A stretch of DNA of 64,000 bases from Marinarcus sp041672955 (GTDB lineage: Bacteria; Campylobacterota; Campylobacteria; Campylobacterales; Arcobacteraceae). Shown piece by piece: positions 28,528 to 37,873 of the stretch. The position numbers and the translations under genes are program-made. The notes beneath the pieces are model-generated. The model saw nothing but the letters and a program-made list of their open reading frames with translations, made no database searches and was not told where the DNA came from. The stretch spans positions 15,618-79,617 of the forward strand of contig JBAYYP010000003.1 of assembly GCA_041672955.1 (NCBI GenBank), read 5' to 3'. Every line of letters starts with the position of its first letter. The stretch's first letter is position 1.

Positions 28528-28535
28528 GATAAAAT
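28528..28535 (+). promoter_or_regulatory. Probable -10 element for the HP0268-like gene and miaB
   Basis: GATAAAAT within TTTAGATAAAATC lies 37 bp upstream of the ATG at 28572 and resembles Campylobacterota extended -10 boxes. Confidence 0.45.
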
Positions 28536-28571
28536 CTTTGACTTATCTTACAATACAAAAGGGTTAATACA

Positions 28572-28814
28572 ATGGAAATATTATTAGCAAGAAAAGAGCT
28601 AAATGAAAAACCAAAAAAGGTTCAAGTCTCTAAACTTATCGATGAGCTAAAAGCAATTGGAGAAAAAATATTTTATTTCGATAAAGAGAATTCTCACAAA
28701 GATATGATGGCACTTGTAGATGCTTTTGAAGCAGAAGGATTTAATGTCTATTTCAGAGAAGTCCGATATGGATTAGCAGATGATGAATATATGTACGAGG
28801 TTCATTCGTTATAA
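28572..28814 (+). CDS. HP0268-like small nuclease-family protein
   Basis: An 80-residue protein matching Helicobacter pylori HP0268 in length and layout, including the block FYFDKENSHKDMMALVDAFE followed by an FREVRYG segment and the end YEVHSL. HP0268 has an SMR-like fold and has been reported as a metal-dependent nicking nuclease. It lies 20 bp upstream of miaB, as in H. pylori (HP0268-HP0269). The function in this organism is inferred from that family only. Confidence 0.8.
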   Translation: MEILLARKELNEKPKKVQVSKLIDELKAIGEKIFYFDKENSHKDMMALVDAFEAEGFNVYFREVRYGLADDEYMYEVHSL

Positions 28815-28834
28815 AAAGTAGGATTTAAATATAA

Positions 28835-30154
28835 ATGCAACATACTCATGAACCAAAAAAACTATTTATAGAAACTTTAGGTTGTCAAATGAACGACAAC
28901 GACTCAGCGCACATTGTCGCTGAGTTAAACAAACATAAAAACTATACTACTACACAAAATATCGAAGAAGCCGATTTAATTATTATTAACACCTGTTCTG
29001 TTCGTGAAAAACCTGTGCAAAAACTTTTTTCAGAAATTGGACAATTTAATGTAAAGAAAAAAAAAGGTGCCAAAATTGGTGTGTGTGGATGTACCGCTAG
29101 CCATTTAGGAAAAGATATTATTAAAAGAGCACCTTATGTCGATTTTGTTTTAGGTGCACGAAATATTTCAAAAATTTCAACTATAATTGAGCAAAAAGGG
29201 GCAGTTGAGATTGATATTGACAATGACGACAGCCAGTATGATTTTGCTCGTGCTGAAACATCGTTGTATAAAACATCTATTAATATCTCAATTGGTTGTG
29301 ACAAAGAGTGTACTTACTGTATTGTTCCAGCAACAAGAGGTGAAGAGCTTTCAATTCCTGCTGAAATGATTGTTGAGCAAATTCAAAAAGATGTTAAAAG
29401 AGGTGCAGTAGAAGCAACGCTTTTAGGACAAAATGTTAACTCGTATGGAAGACGCTTTAGTGATGGACGTGAAAAATCAACTTTTACACAGCTATTGCAA
29501 GAAATTTCAAAAATTGAAGGCTTAGAACGCATTCGGTTTACTTCTCCACACCCTTTACACATGGACGATGCTTTTATTGAAGAGTTTGCACAAAACCCAA
29601 AGATTTCAAAGTGCATTCATATGCCACTTCAAAGTGGTTCAACGGCTGTTTTAAAAGCCATGAAAAGAGGCTACACCAAAGAGTGGTTTTTAAATAGGGC
29701 GTTGAAACTGAGAGAACTCATACCCGAAGTTCGTATTACTACAGATATTATTGTGGCATTTCCAGGGGAGACGCAAGAAGATTTTGAAGACACACTCGAT
29801 GTTATTAATCAAGTGCGATTTGACCAAATTTTTAACTTTAAATATTCACCCAGACCAAACACCGCAGCGCTAGAATTAAAAGAGCAAGAAATTGCGGATG
29901 ATATTGGAAGTTCTAGACTCATTCAAGTTATTGAACTTCATAAAGAGCACCAAAGTGAACATATGCTTTCAAATATAGGTAAAACTATGAGCGTATTGTT
30001 TGAAAGCTTAAAACCCAATGGTGAAATTATGGGCTTTAGTGATAACTATTGCCAAGTGTATGTTAAAGGAAGCGATGAGCTTTTAGGAAAATGTGTGAAT
30101 GTTAAAATTATAAGTTCAACACGAACCTCACTTAAAGGGGAAGTGGTAAACTAA
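28835..30154 (+). CDS. miaB: tRNA-2-methylthio-N6-dimethylallyladenosine synthase MiaB
   Basis: Radical-SAM methylthiotransferase that modifies A37 of tRNAs reading UNN codons. The N-terminal MTTase domain starts FIETLGCQMNDNDS, which identifies MiaB rather than RimO. The radical-SAM cluster is in GCDKECTYCIVPATRGEE (about residues 148-165), and a TRAM domain forms the C-terminus. The length of 439 residues is standard. It is 20 bp downstream of the HP0268-like gene and 2 bp upstream of the DUF374 gene. Confidence 0.95.
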   Translation: MQHTHEPKKLFIETLGCQMNDNDSAHIVAELNKHKNYTTTQNIEEADLIIINTCSVREKPVQKLFSEIGQFNVKKKKGAKIGVCGCTASHLGKDIIKRAPYVDFVLGARNISKISTIIEQKGAVEIDIDNDDSQYDFARAETSLYKTSINISIGCDKECTYCIVPATRGEELSIPAEMIVEQIQKDVKRGAVEATLLGQNVNSYGRRFSDGREKSTFTQLLQEISKIEGLERIRFTSPHPLHMDDAFIEEFAQNPKISKCIHMPLQSGSTAVLKAMKRGYTKEWFLNRALKLRELIPEVRITTDIIVAFPGETQEDFEDTLDVINQVRFDQIFNFKYSPRPNTAALELKEQEIADDIGSSRLIQVIELHKEHQSEHMLSNIGKTMSVLFESLKPNGEIMGFSDNYCQVYVKGSDELLGKCVNVKIISSTRTSLKGEVVN

Positions 30155-30156
30155 CG

Positions 30157-30771
30157 ATGAAATATTTTTTAAAAACTAAACTTTTGCCATTTTTTTTGCA
30201 AATTTTAGTGCGTATTATTTATATGACAAGTAAAAAAGTGTTTCATCACCCAAAAGAGTTAAACGACAAAGTCTATGTCGTAACATTTTGGCACGGGGAG
30301 CTTTTAATGCAACCGTTTAACTACCAAAAGCTCAAACCCCATGGAAAAGTAAGTGCCATGATAAGTGAACATAAAGATGGGGAAGCCATTACTAAAACGG
30401 TTGAGTATTTGGGCATTTACTCAATTCGGGGTTCAAGTACCAGAGGCGGAACCAAAGCTCTGATTGCTGCTATTAAAGAGTTAAAAGCAGGCGATGACAT
30501 AGCTATTACTCCCGATGGTCCAAGAGGTCCTAGGCACAGTGTTGCCAGTGGAATTGTAGCCATTTCTCAGAAAACAAATGCTAAGATATTAGCATTTAAT
30601 TGTAAACCTACAAAATATTGGCAATTTAATTCATGGGATAAATTTATAGTACCAAAACCATTTGGCACGCTTAACTTTTATGTAAGCGAACCTTTTAGTG
30701 TTGAGGGCTTAGAAATAGAAGATGCAAAAAGTTTAGTTCAAGAGAAATTGCTTCAAAACGCAATGAAATAA
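30157..30771 (+). CDS. DUF374 lysophospholipid acyltransferase-family protein
   Basis: Membrane-associated acyltransferase-like protein of 204 residues. The N-terminal hydrophobic helix (LPFFLQILVRIIYM) is followed by TFWHGELLM, an HxxxxD-like family block, then SEHKDGEAIT, RGSSTRGGTKAL and TPDGPRGPRH, all typical of DUF374. It sits directly after miaB, as in Helicobacter (HP0270 position). A role in lipid A or phospholipid acylation is likely from the superfamily; the substrate is unknown. Confidence 0.8.
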   Translation: MKYFLKTKLLPFFLQILVRIIYMTSKKVFHHPKELNDKVYVVTFWHGELLMQPFNYQKLKPHGKVSAMISEHKDGEAITKTVEYLGIYSIRGSSTRGGTKALIAAIKELKAGDDIAITPDGPRGPRHSVASGIVAISQKTNAKILAFNCKPTKYWQFNSWDKFIVPKPFGTLNFYVSEPFSVEGLEIEDAKSLVQEKLLQNAMK

Positions 30772-30781
30772 TCGAGGGAAT

Positions 30782-32383
30782 ATGTTTAACAAAAGTTCTT
30801 TGTATGTGAGTATTATTCGATACTATAATCAACTAAAATTTGATTATAAGCAGTTAGTTAACGACGATATTGTTAAAGCAGAACAGTCATCTTTTTTAGT
30901 GCATGGGAATTCCTTGTCTCAAGATGTTGTCTATAAACTAAAAATATTAGAACAAAATGAACCTCAAACTTTTATTTCAACTCTATGCGATAGCTCTGAA
31001 CAAAAACTTGTTTTAAAATCGCCTTTAAATAATTCTGATAGCAATGTGATTGTCCCTTTTAACAGTGAGTACAATTTAGCACTGGATAAAAGTGCGTTAT
31101 TTGAAACCAAATATTTTTTTGAAGCTTCAGGCGTGGATTATATCTATTCTCCTTTTCATATTTTAAATTTACATTGTGAACAAAATCCAAGTGCCAGCAC
31201 TTTTAATGGCTTTATTGTAAATAACTCATTATATATACTGATTTTAAATCAAAACAATCAAGTGGTTTATTCAGGTATTGAAGCCTTAACCTCTTTTGAA
31301 GAGATACAAAAATCAAACTTCTATGACAATGAAATCTTTGGACAAAAACTTTTCGATGAAATTTATTATTTTGAAATTGAAAGCATAATTAATACTGTTT
31401 TGGAAAAATTTTATGAAACCAAAGAGAAGCTTTTTATTGACAAAGTAACCATTTTACATATGATTAAACAACTCAACGAAGAACAAATTAACCGTTTACA
31501 CAATGAGCTTTTAATTGAAGTGAATTATCATCCTATTTCAGTAGATGATTATATTTATGAGTTAGCCAAACAACCACTTAAGATGCAAAGAAGTTTTATA
31601 AAGCCTAGAAAAAAAGAGAAAAGCAAATTTGTACTTTTTTCACTCATTGCCTTTACTCTTATGATTACCTTTGGGGCATTTTATTTTTACAACTATATGA
31701 ACGGACAAAAACACAAGGTTCAAGAAGAGATAATTTTAGAAAAAAGCAAAGCAATAGAAAAAAAAGAGCAAGAAAAAGAAGAAGCTCTTAAACCAAAGCT
31801 TCCTAACCATATGCTAAAAAATCATAAATTGCAAAAAAGAGTTTTAACTTTATTTGATATTATCCCTTATAGCGTTGTTGTAGAAGAACTAGAGGTAGGT
31901 CTTAACAGTGCATTTTTAAAAATATCTTTGCTTGAAGATGATATTTATATTAAAGATATGCAGCCAAAACTGCTTCACGAATATAAATTTTCATCTATAG
32001 AGTTTGGTGAAAACCAAAGTAAGGGTGCATTAAAAGCAACTATTGATAACAGCGAATACATAGAACAACCTCAAACTACACAAGAGGTATTGCCAGAATA
32101 TATCCAAAATGGGTTTTTACCAAAACAACAAGTTGAAGAGATATTAGGGTTTGTATTAGGTGAAAAAAATGAGTTTGTATTTAAATCTGATTTCAAATCT
32201 GATATTAGCACATTTAACTATGAAGTAGTTATGCATTGCGAAGAGCCACAAGAGTTTTTTACGCTAATTGAAGTCTTAAATGAACAAAAATATTCTATGA
32301 ATGTGTCGTATCCTGTGAAGATGAAAAAGAGTGAAAAAGGGATTGAAGTTAGGTTTATTTTGCAGTTTCACCAAAATGAGTAG
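30782..32383 (+). CDS. Unknown bitopic membrane protein with PilN/PilO-like layout
   Basis: Not recognised as a named family. The 533 residues split into an N-terminal cytoplasmic part (1-280), one membrane helix (about 285-305, FVLFSLIAFTLMITFGAFYF), a charged coiled coil (about 310-340) and an extracytoplasmic C-terminal domain. This order resembles fused PilM/PilN/PilO or GspL-type secretion platform proteins, but I see no actin-fold motif. AGGGAAT precedes the ATG, and it follows the acyltransferase by 10 bp. It is probably the last gene of the miaB operon, since repeats follow. Confidence 0.6.
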   Translation: MFNKSSLYVSIIRYYNQLKFDYKQLVNDDIVKAEQSSFLVHGNSLSQDVVYKLKILEQNEPQTFISTLCDSSEQKLVLKSPLNNSDSNVIVPFNSEYNLALDKSALFETKYFFEASGVDYIYSPFHILNLHCEQNPSASTFNGFIVNNSLYILILNQNNQVVYSGIEALTSFEEIQKSNFYDNEIFGQKLFDEIYYFEIESIINTVLEKFYETKEKLFIDKVTILHMIKQLNEEQINRLHNELLIEVNYHPISVDDYIYELAKQPLKMQRSFIKPRKKEKSKFVLFSLIAFTLMITFGAFYFYNYMNGQKHKVQEEIILEKSKAIEKKEQEKEEALKPKLPNHMLKNHKLQKRVLTLFDIIPYSVVVEELEVGLNSAFLKISLLEDDIYIKDMQPKLLHEYKFSSIEFGENQSKGALKATIDNSEYIEQPQTTQEVLPEYIQNGFLPKQQVEEILGFVLGEKNEFVFKSDFKSDISTFNYEVVMHCEEPQEFFTLIEVLNEQKYSMNVSYPVKMKKSEKGIEVRFILQFHQNE

Positions 32384-32423
32384 GAAAGTGAAAATAAAAT
32401 ATTTTCACGCGCATTTGCACTCC

Positions 32424-32529
32424 TAGGAAGCCGAAACTTGTTTCGGCATGGTTTGCATTAAAAATTGTTAATTGAAATTGTAATAAACTAGCAACTTTTA
32501 ATAAGTCTCAAACAAGTTTGAGATTCCTA
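32424..32529. repeat. REP-like element with two hairpins around AAACTTGTTT
   Basis: Two palindromes face each other, 32430-32447 (GCCGAAACTTGTTTCGGC) and 32506-32523 (TCTCAAACAAGTTTGAGA). Short outer arms TAGGAA and TTCCTA enclose both. The cores are identical while the flanking stem bases differ in a compensating way, which points to a real structured repeat. It fills the 180-bp gap after the gene ending at 32383 and before the minus-strand mqnE end, so it may also act as a bidirectional terminator. Confidence 0.65.
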
Positions 32530-32564
32530 ATACAAAAATAATTGAAAATTCAACATTATTTATG

Positions 32565-33629
32565 TTAATAAAATTTCAGTTCATTATAAACAGAATCTCT
32601 TTCAACGGGGGTAAACCCTGAGTTTTGGATGACTTGTACGAACTGTTCTAACGGCATTCCATTGGCGCTGTTTGCTCCTGCTGCTGAGTTTATGGACTCT
32701 TTTTGAATAGTGCCATCTAAATCATTTGCTCCAAATTCTTGGGCCAATAAGGCAAGTTTTATACTTGATGTTACCCAATACGCTTTTAGGTTTGGAATAT
32801 TGTCTAGCACAATTCTGGCAATGGCGAAAGTTTTTAAAATCTCTTGACCCGTTGGATACTCTTTAACATTTAAGAAGTTATTCTCTTTTTGATAGACAAG
32901 TGGAATAAACGCGTTAAACCCATGTGTTTCATCTTGTAAATCGCGTAACCGAAGCATATGGTCAATTCTGTGTTCTCTTGTTTCTATATGCCCAAAAAGC
33001 ATGGTGGCATTGCTTTGTTTGCCTTTATTGTGCCAAAGTTTATGAATATGGAGCCACTGTTGTGAACTTACTTTTCCACCACAAATTCTTTTTCGTAACT
33101 CTTCATCAAAAATTTCAGCACCCCCACCTGGCATAGAGTCAACACCACTTTCAATCATTTTTTGAATAATTTCTTCATAGCTTAAATTATATTCGGTGCT
33201 TAAAAAGTGAATTTCAGCAGCAGTTAACGCTTTTACATGAAGTTGCGGATATTTGTCTTTTATTTTTTTAAAAACATCTAAGTACCACTTTAAACCAGTA
33301 TCTGGATTATGTGCAGAAACAATATGCACCTCTTTAATCTCTTTCTTTAAAGAATCATCAACAGTTTGTAAAATCTCTTCGTGGCTCATTGTATAGGGGT
33401 TTGGGTTTTTTCTGCTTGAACTGTAAGCACAAAATTGACAAACATCTTTACAAATATTAGTGGGATTAATGTGCCTGTTAATATTAAAATATGTTTTTCT
33501 TTCAAATATTTGAGTGCGTATTTTATTAGCATATTTTCCCAAAGTAAAAAGATCTAAATCGTAAAGCGATAATGCTTCTTTGAAACTCAGCCTCTCTTGG
33601 TTTTCTAACTTTTCAATAATCATTTGCAC
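32565..33629 (-). CDS. mqnE: Aminofutalosine synthase MqnE
   Basis: Radical-SAM enzyme that adds a chorismate-derived acrylate to SAM, the first committed steps of futalosine-route menaquinone synthesis. The cluster motif is CKDVCQFCAYSS (about residues 61-72). The MqnE-type block VDSMPGGGAEIFDEELRKRI and the C-terminal INSAAGANSANGM are present. The length of 354 residues is typical. MqnC is the nearest paralogue but lacks this GGGAEIF context as I recall it. It is the last gene of a bioF-like / carbonic anhydrase / small membrane protein / mqnE run with overlapping ends. Confidence 0.9.
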   Translation of the reverse strand: MQMIIEKLENQERLSFKEALSLYDLDLFTLGKYANKIRTQIFERKTYFNINRHINPTNICKDVCQFCAYSSSRKNPNPYTMSHEEILQTVDDSLKKEIKEVHIVSAHNPDTGLKWYLDVFKKIKDKYPQLHVKALTAAEIHFLSTEYNLSYEEIIQKMIESGVDSMPGGGAEIFDEELRKRICGGKVSSQQWLHIHKLWHNKGKQSNATMLFGHIETREHRIDHMLRLRDLQDETHGFNAFIPLVYQKENNFLNVKEYPTGQEILKTFAIARIVLDNIPNLKAYWVTSSIKLALLAQEFGANDLDGTIQKESINSAAGANSANGMPLEQFVQVIQNSGFTPVERDSVYNELKFY

Positions 33630-33943
33630 TCAATATCCTTGCTGTACTCTTTTTTATAATTGTATAAAATAAAGCCGCGACACACTTGTTTTAAATCGTT
33701 ATCGGTAAACTCTAAAGAGTAAAGCGATCCTTTTTTATTAACCTCTGGGTCTTCAACTTTATGCGTTTTAAAAATGGTAATCTTTGAAATATTAGGATGT
33801 CCTAATGTGGCTAAAACTTCTCGTAGCTTTTCTTCTTTAAGTGTGGTACTAATAAAATAAAAAGCAACACCTATAATAACAGTTAACGCAATAACAAAAA
33901 TATGTTTTTTAGGAATTTTTCGTACAGGTATATTTTGGCTCAT
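33620..33943 (-). CDS. Small single-pass membrane protein of unknown function
   Basis: A 107-residue protein with a basic N-terminus, one membrane helix (about 15-32, FVIALTVIIGVAFYFI) and an extracytoplasmic domain containing two cysteines near the end. It overlaps the carbonic anhydrase stop by 4 bp and the mqnE start by 10 bp, so it is a true operon member. I see no family motif. Confidence 0.6.
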   Translation of the reverse strand: MSQNIPVRKIPKKHIFVIALTVIIGVAFYFISTTLKEEKLREVLATLGHPNISKITIFKTHKVEDPEVNKKGSLYSLEFTDNDLKQVCRGFILYNYKKEYSKDIECK

Positions 33944-34590
33944 GATAATAACTCTTTCAGTGGTTTATATTGTTTTTTTTCTAAATCATAATACTCAATC
34001 AATCCAGTTTCAATACAGTAGTACCAACCGTGAATGGTAAGTGTTTTTTGGTCAATTCTCTCTTTTACCGCAGGATAAGAAAAAAGGTTCTCAACCTGAT
34101 ACAAAATAGAGTTTCTCTCCGTTTGTCTGTAAAGGTCTTCTTTGTCGTTTGGGTCTTTAATTGTTCTTAAAGTAAACTCTTTAGCTTTTGCACCCAGTTC
34201 TAGCCATTTTTTTACATGCACTAAAGTAGATTCTATAGGGATTTCATCATATAAACTTTTACAAGCTCCACAATGAGAGTGACCACATACAATAATATCT
34301 TTAACCCCTAAAACAGAAACCGCATACTCAATAGCAGCAGCACTTCCGTGAAAGTCATTATCTGCTTTATATGGAGGAATAAAATTTCCCACATTTCGCA
34401 AAATAAACATATCTCCTGGTTTGGCATCTAACATTAAATCAGGAGTTACCCGACTGTCACTACACCCTATAAAAAGCACCTCTGGTTTTTGACCAATTTG
34501 GATAGATAATTTTAACTCTTCTTCAAAATAAGGGAAATAGAGACTTTTAAACTTCTCATTTCCTTTTATTAATTGCTTTATTCTGTGCAT
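33940..34590 (-). CDS. Beta-class carbonic anhydrase
   Basis: Interconverts CO2 and bicarbonate, supplying bicarbonate for carboxylases and pH balance. The zinc-binding motifs are intact: CSDSRV (about residues 43-48) and the pair CGHSHCGAC (about 102-110), giving the Cys-His-Cys ligands with the Asp-Arg dyad. The length of 216 residues is normal. It overlaps the bioF-like gene by 13 bp and the downstream membrane protein gene by 4 bp. Confidence 0.92.
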   Translation of the reverse strand: MHRIKQLIKGNEKFKSLYFPYFEEELKLSIQIGQKPEVLFIGCSDSRVTPDLMLDAKPGDMFILRNVGNFIPPYKADNDFHGSAAAIEYAVSVLGVKDIIVCGHSHCGACKSLYDEIPIESTLVHVKKWLELGAKAKEFTLRTIKDPNDKEDLYRQTERNSILYQVENLFSYPAVKERIDQKTLTIHGWYYCIETGLIEYYDLEKKQYKPLKELLS

Positions 34591-35696
34591 GGTAAACCTT
34601 TGTATTTGTCTAAATGGTTTGCTAGAATAATCAAATCTTTTTGCGCAATATCTATTTTTGCAATGACTCGAATTATAGCTTTTTTAACTGTGGGTTGTCT
34701 TATAGCACCTACACAAAACCCTAAAGCGTTTAGCTCTTTTTGTATAGTTATTACCTTTTTATTATCATTTATTAAAACAGGAATAATCAAACTCTGGGCT
34801 TCTATTTGTAAATGCTCTTTAAAAATATCAATACGGCTTTGAATTTTTGTTTTTAACTCTTCTTTGTGGGTTAAAATATAATTTAGTGCTTCATGACCTA
34901 GTGCTGTATCAAACAAAGATAAAGCAGTAGTGTAAATAATGGCTTTGGCATTATTAAGCAAAAAATCAATAACTTCAAAAGAGGCTAAAATATAAGCGCC
35001 ATAACTTCCATATGCTTTTCCTAAGGTTCCCATTTTAATATGATTCTTTTTAGGAGTAATGGAGTAATAATCAAAAACACCTAAAAGGTTTTCTCCAATA
35101 ACTCCACAACTGTGAGCTTCATCTACAATAAGAAGAGCGTTGTGAGCATCTGCAATTTCAAAAATTTCTTTTTTTGCAATATCTCCTTGCATAGAGTAAA
35201 CACCTTCAATAGCAATAATAATACGGTTATATTTTGAAAGTTCAAGTGAGTTTAAAATATTTTCCAAATCTTTGTCATCGTTGTGTTTAAAAAAAAGAAC
35301 TTGATTTTTTTTAAGAAGCCTAGTAGCTAAAATACCACTTGCATGATACTCTTCATCCATAATTAAAATATCTTTTTTGCGAACAAGTGCTTCTATTAAA
35401 GAGATATTTGCTAAAAAACCACTTCCTAAAACAATGCCATCTTCAAAGTGGTTAGCTTTACACAAAGCTTCTTCAAACTCTTGATGAATAGAGCTATAAC
35501 CGTTAACAAGTAAAGAAGATTTTGGGGAGAAGTGAGCGTGTTTTAAAACTTTTTCATAAGCATTTTTAAATAATGTTTTGTTTGTAGATAATCCTAAATA
35601 ATCATTAGAAGCTGCATCTATACAAGAAGCATTGGCAATAACTCTTTGGCGGTAACGATTCGACTTTTTAATGACATCTATCTCTTTGTCGTACAA
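34578..35696 (-). CDS. bioF: 8-amino-7-oxononanoate synthase family protein (BioF-like)
   Basis: PLP-dependent alpha-oxoamine synthase that would join pimeloyl-ACP and alanine in biotin synthesis. The family blocks are ASNDYLGLS, the glycine-rich VLGSGFLAN, VDEAHSCGVIGENLLG, and the PLP lysine in MGTLGKAYGSYGAY (about residues 222-235). The length is 372 residues. It heads a four-gene minus-strand operon ending in mqnE. No other bio genes are present, so a related ligase such as a Kbl-type enzyme cannot be fully excluded. Confidence 0.82.
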   Translation of the reverse strand: MYDKEIDVIKKSNRYRQRVIANASCIDAASNDYLGLSTNKTLFKNAYEKVLKHAHFSPKSSLLVNGYSSIHQEFEEALCKANHFEDGIVLGSGFLANISLIEALVRKKDILIMDEEYHASGILATRLLKKNQVLFFKHNDDKDLENILNSLELSKYNRIIIAIEGVYSMQGDIAKKEIFEIADAHNALLIVDEAHSCGVIGENLLGVFDYYSITPKKNHIKMGTLGKAYGSYGAYILASFEVIDFLLNNAKAIIYTTALSLFDTALGHEALNYILTHKEELKTKIQSRIDIFKEHLQIEAQSLIIPVLINDNKKVITIQKELNALGFCVGAIRQPTVKKAIIRVIAKIDIAQKDLIILANHLDKYKGLPCTE

Positions 35697-35791
35697 AAAA
35701 ACTCCTATGTTTAATGAAATATTATATCCAATTAAACATAAATTTTTAAAAGAGTCAATGAGAGAGTAATTATTAATTGTGGGTTTCGGAA

Positions 35792-35809
35792 GCTTAAACT
35801 TGTTTAAGC
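35792..35809. repeat. REP-like hairpin, third copy of the AAACTTGTTT family
   Basis: GCTTAAACTTGTTTAAGC is a perfect palindrome with the same core as the two hairpins near 32430 and 32506, preceded by the same GGAAG. It lies in the 243-bp gap between the divergent bioF-like and marC genes; nothing else was seen in that gap apart from AT-rich sequence. Confidence 0.6.
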
Positions 35810-35939
35810 CAAAAGTTGTTGAAAATTGGAATGAATTGAAAACCCCAAAGATAAGAGTGTTTGAATTATTAAAAACCTTAGCACTTAACGCTATTTAATC
35901 CTACACAAGCTAAAATTAGAGTTTATAATAAAATACTTA

Positions 35940-36554
35940 TTGAGGATTTTTATGGACTTATTTATATCATCATTTTTAAAAATATTTTTTATAATGACGC
36001 CTTTCTTTGTGTTGTCAGTTTTTTTAACAGTTACACAAGATGCAACGATTAAAGAAAGAAAATCGTTAGCTATAAAAGTTACCATTTCCGTTGTGGTTAC
36101 CAGTTTAATTTTACTTTTCTTTGGAAAACATATTTTTTCAATCTTTGGAATTACGCTTGATGCGTTTCGTATAGGAGCAGGGGCATTGTTGTTTATTTCA
36201 GCCGTTGAGTTGGTTAAGGGCAGTAAAGAAAGTACCAAAATAGGCAAAAAAGATATTTCTCAACTGGCTGTGGTTCCTTTGGCTATTCCAATTACCATAG
36301 GACCTGGAACCATTGGTATATTGCTTGTTATGGGAGCTACTTTTGAGAACACTTCTTCTATGTTAGTGGGAAGTTTGTCGCTTGTGAGTGCGGTTTTGGC
36401 TATTGGAATTATGCTGTACAGTTCAAGTTTTATTGAAAATATTATTGGAAAACAAGGGCTGTTGGTTATTTCAAAAATAACAGGTCTTTTTCTCGCCGCA
36501 CTTTCGGCTCAGATTGTCTTTACGGGTATTAAGAATTTTTTAGGATTAGAATGA
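35940..36554 (+). CDS. MarC-family integral membrane protein
   Basis: A 204-residue inner-membrane protein with about six hydrophobic helices. The MarC-family pattern FIMTPFFVLSVFLTVTQ opens the protein, and VVPLAIPITIGPGTIGILLV is present in the middle. The family (UPF0056) has no established transport function, and the old link to multiple antibiotic resistance has not held. It starts after TGAGGA and overlaps cobU by 4 bp, so it is read with the cobalamin genes. Confidence 0.87.
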   Translation: MRIFMDLFISSFLKIFFIMTPFFVLSVFLTVTQDATIKERKSLAIKVTISVVVTSLILLFFGKHIFSIFGITLDAFRIGAGALLFISAVELVKGSKESTKIGKKDISQLAVVPLAIPITIGPGTIGILLVMGATFENTSSMLVGSLSLVSAVLAIGIMLYSSSFIENIIGKQGLLVISKITGLFLAALSAQIVFTGIKNFLGLE

Positions 36555-37045
36555 AAATACTCTATTTTGGCGGACAAAAATGTGGGAAAACAAATGCTGG
36601 AACTAAAAAAACTTTAGAATTGGCAAAAGAGGATAAACCTTACTATATAGCTACTTATGACAACACTTTTAATGATACTTCAATGGGGGAGCGAGTAAAG
36701 AAGCATATTTCACAAAGAAAAGATGATTTTTTTACTATTGAAGAGCCTAGAGGTTTGAGTAAAATAATTAAACCTAATAAAACTTATTTAGTTGATTGCG
36801 TTTCTATGTGGATTTTTAATAATTTAGAAAAAAGTGAAGAAGAACTCAAAGAACAAATTCGAGCCATTTGTGCAATAAAAGCCAATGTGGTGTTTATTTT
36901 AAACGATGTTTCGTGTGGAGTTATACCATGTGATAGCCAATCTCGGAAATTTGTGGATTTAAGCGGAATCATAGGGCAAGAGTTAGTAAAACTTTGCAAT
37001 GAGGTGTATGAAGTTAAATATGGGTTGGAGAAAAAACTAAAATGA
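36551..37045 (+). CDS. cobU: Adenosylcobinamide kinase/guanylyltransferase
   Basis: Bifunctional enzyme (CobU/CobP) that phosphorylates adenosylcobinamide and then adds GMP in nucleotide-loop assembly. The P-loop appears as FGGQKCGKTNAG near the N-terminus, a variant of the usual GGxxSGKS. The later blocks VDCVSMWIFNN and LNDVSCGVIP match the family, with Cys replacing the usual Glu of the NEVG motif. The length of 164 residues is slightly short. It overlaps marC and cobS by 4 bp each. Confidence 0.83.
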   Translation: MKILYFGGQKCGKTNAGTKKTLELAKEDKPYYIATYDNTFNDTSMGERVKKHISQRKDDFFTIEEPRGLSKIIKPNKTYLVDCVSMWIFNNLEKSEEELKEQIRAICAIKANVVFILNDVSCGVIPCDSQSRKFVDLSGIIGQELVKLCNEVYEVKYGLEKKLK

Positions 37046-37788
37046 GATCACTTTTAAATGCTTTTTTCTTTACGCTTTCATATTTTTCTATTATTCCTGT
37101 GTTTGTTAAAAATATGGAGATAAACAGTAGTACATACAAATATGCATTGGTGCTATTGCCATTAGTAGGAGCCATATTAGCGTTACTTGTGTTGAGTGTC
37201 CATCTTACACTAAGCACATTTTTTCATCCACTTTATGCTGCTTTTGTAGCGGCAATTGTGTATCTTGCTTTGTATGGGTTTATTCACACTGAAGCCATAA
37301 TTGATGTGGTTGATGGGTGGTTTGCTTCATACAGTGGCAAAGATGCGTATGCGATTATGAAAGAATCAACCATTGGAGCAATTGGCGCTTTATATGCATT
37401 TTGTTTTGTCTTGTTAAAAGTGGGGATTATTACTTATGTGTTGTATGAAAAAGAGTATGGGCTTTTTGTGGTTGTTTGTCTGTTTTCTAGGTTAAATTTA
37501 ATTTACCTATTGGGATATTTTAAGTTCAGTAAAGATAGCTTTCTGTCGTTGGCGTTTGCAGGTTCTGGAATTTTTCAACTTAAAATTGTGGCGTTGATTT
37601 ATGTTTTAATAGCATTTTTTATAGCTTCAAATGTGTTGATTTTACTGGGCGTTTCGCTTTTAAGTTTTTATGTGGTGTTAACAATATTAAATCGTAAGTT
37701 TGGGTTTGTTAATGGCGATTGCTTGGGCTTTACGTTAGAGCATACGGAGTTAATCGTTCTAAATATTGGGTTGCTTTTACTTTTATAA
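37042..37788 (+). CDS. cobS: Cobalamin synthase CobS
   Basis: Integral membrane enzyme that joins adenosylcobinamide-GDP with alpha-ribazole to make cobalamin. The N-terminal block LLNAFFFTLSYFSIIPV is family-typical. The acidic site is HTEAIIDVVDGWFAS (about residues 78-92), matching the LDGxxDxxDG-type motif with substitutions. Several membrane helices fill the rest. The length of 248 residues is standard. It follows cobU with a 4-bp overlap. Other cobalamin genes are outside the window. Confidence 0.88.
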   Translation: MRSLLNAFFFTLSYFSIIPVFVKNMEINSSTYKYALVLLPLVGAILALLVLSVHLTLSTFFHPLYAAFVAAIVYLALYGFIHTEAIIDVVDGWFASYSGKDAYAIMKESTIGAIGALYAFCFVLLKVGIITYVLYEKEYGLFVVVCLFSRLNLIYLLGYFKFSKDSFLSLAFAGSGIFQLKIVALIYVLIAFFIASNVLILLGVSLLSFYVVLTILNRKFGFVNGDCLGFTLEHTELIVLNIGLLLLL

Positions 37789-37873
37789 AAAGAATTAAAT
37801 AAATTATTAATATTGAAAGATAAAAATAGCTTCTAAATGTGATAAAATCACGCATTATAAAAAGGATTAAAAA

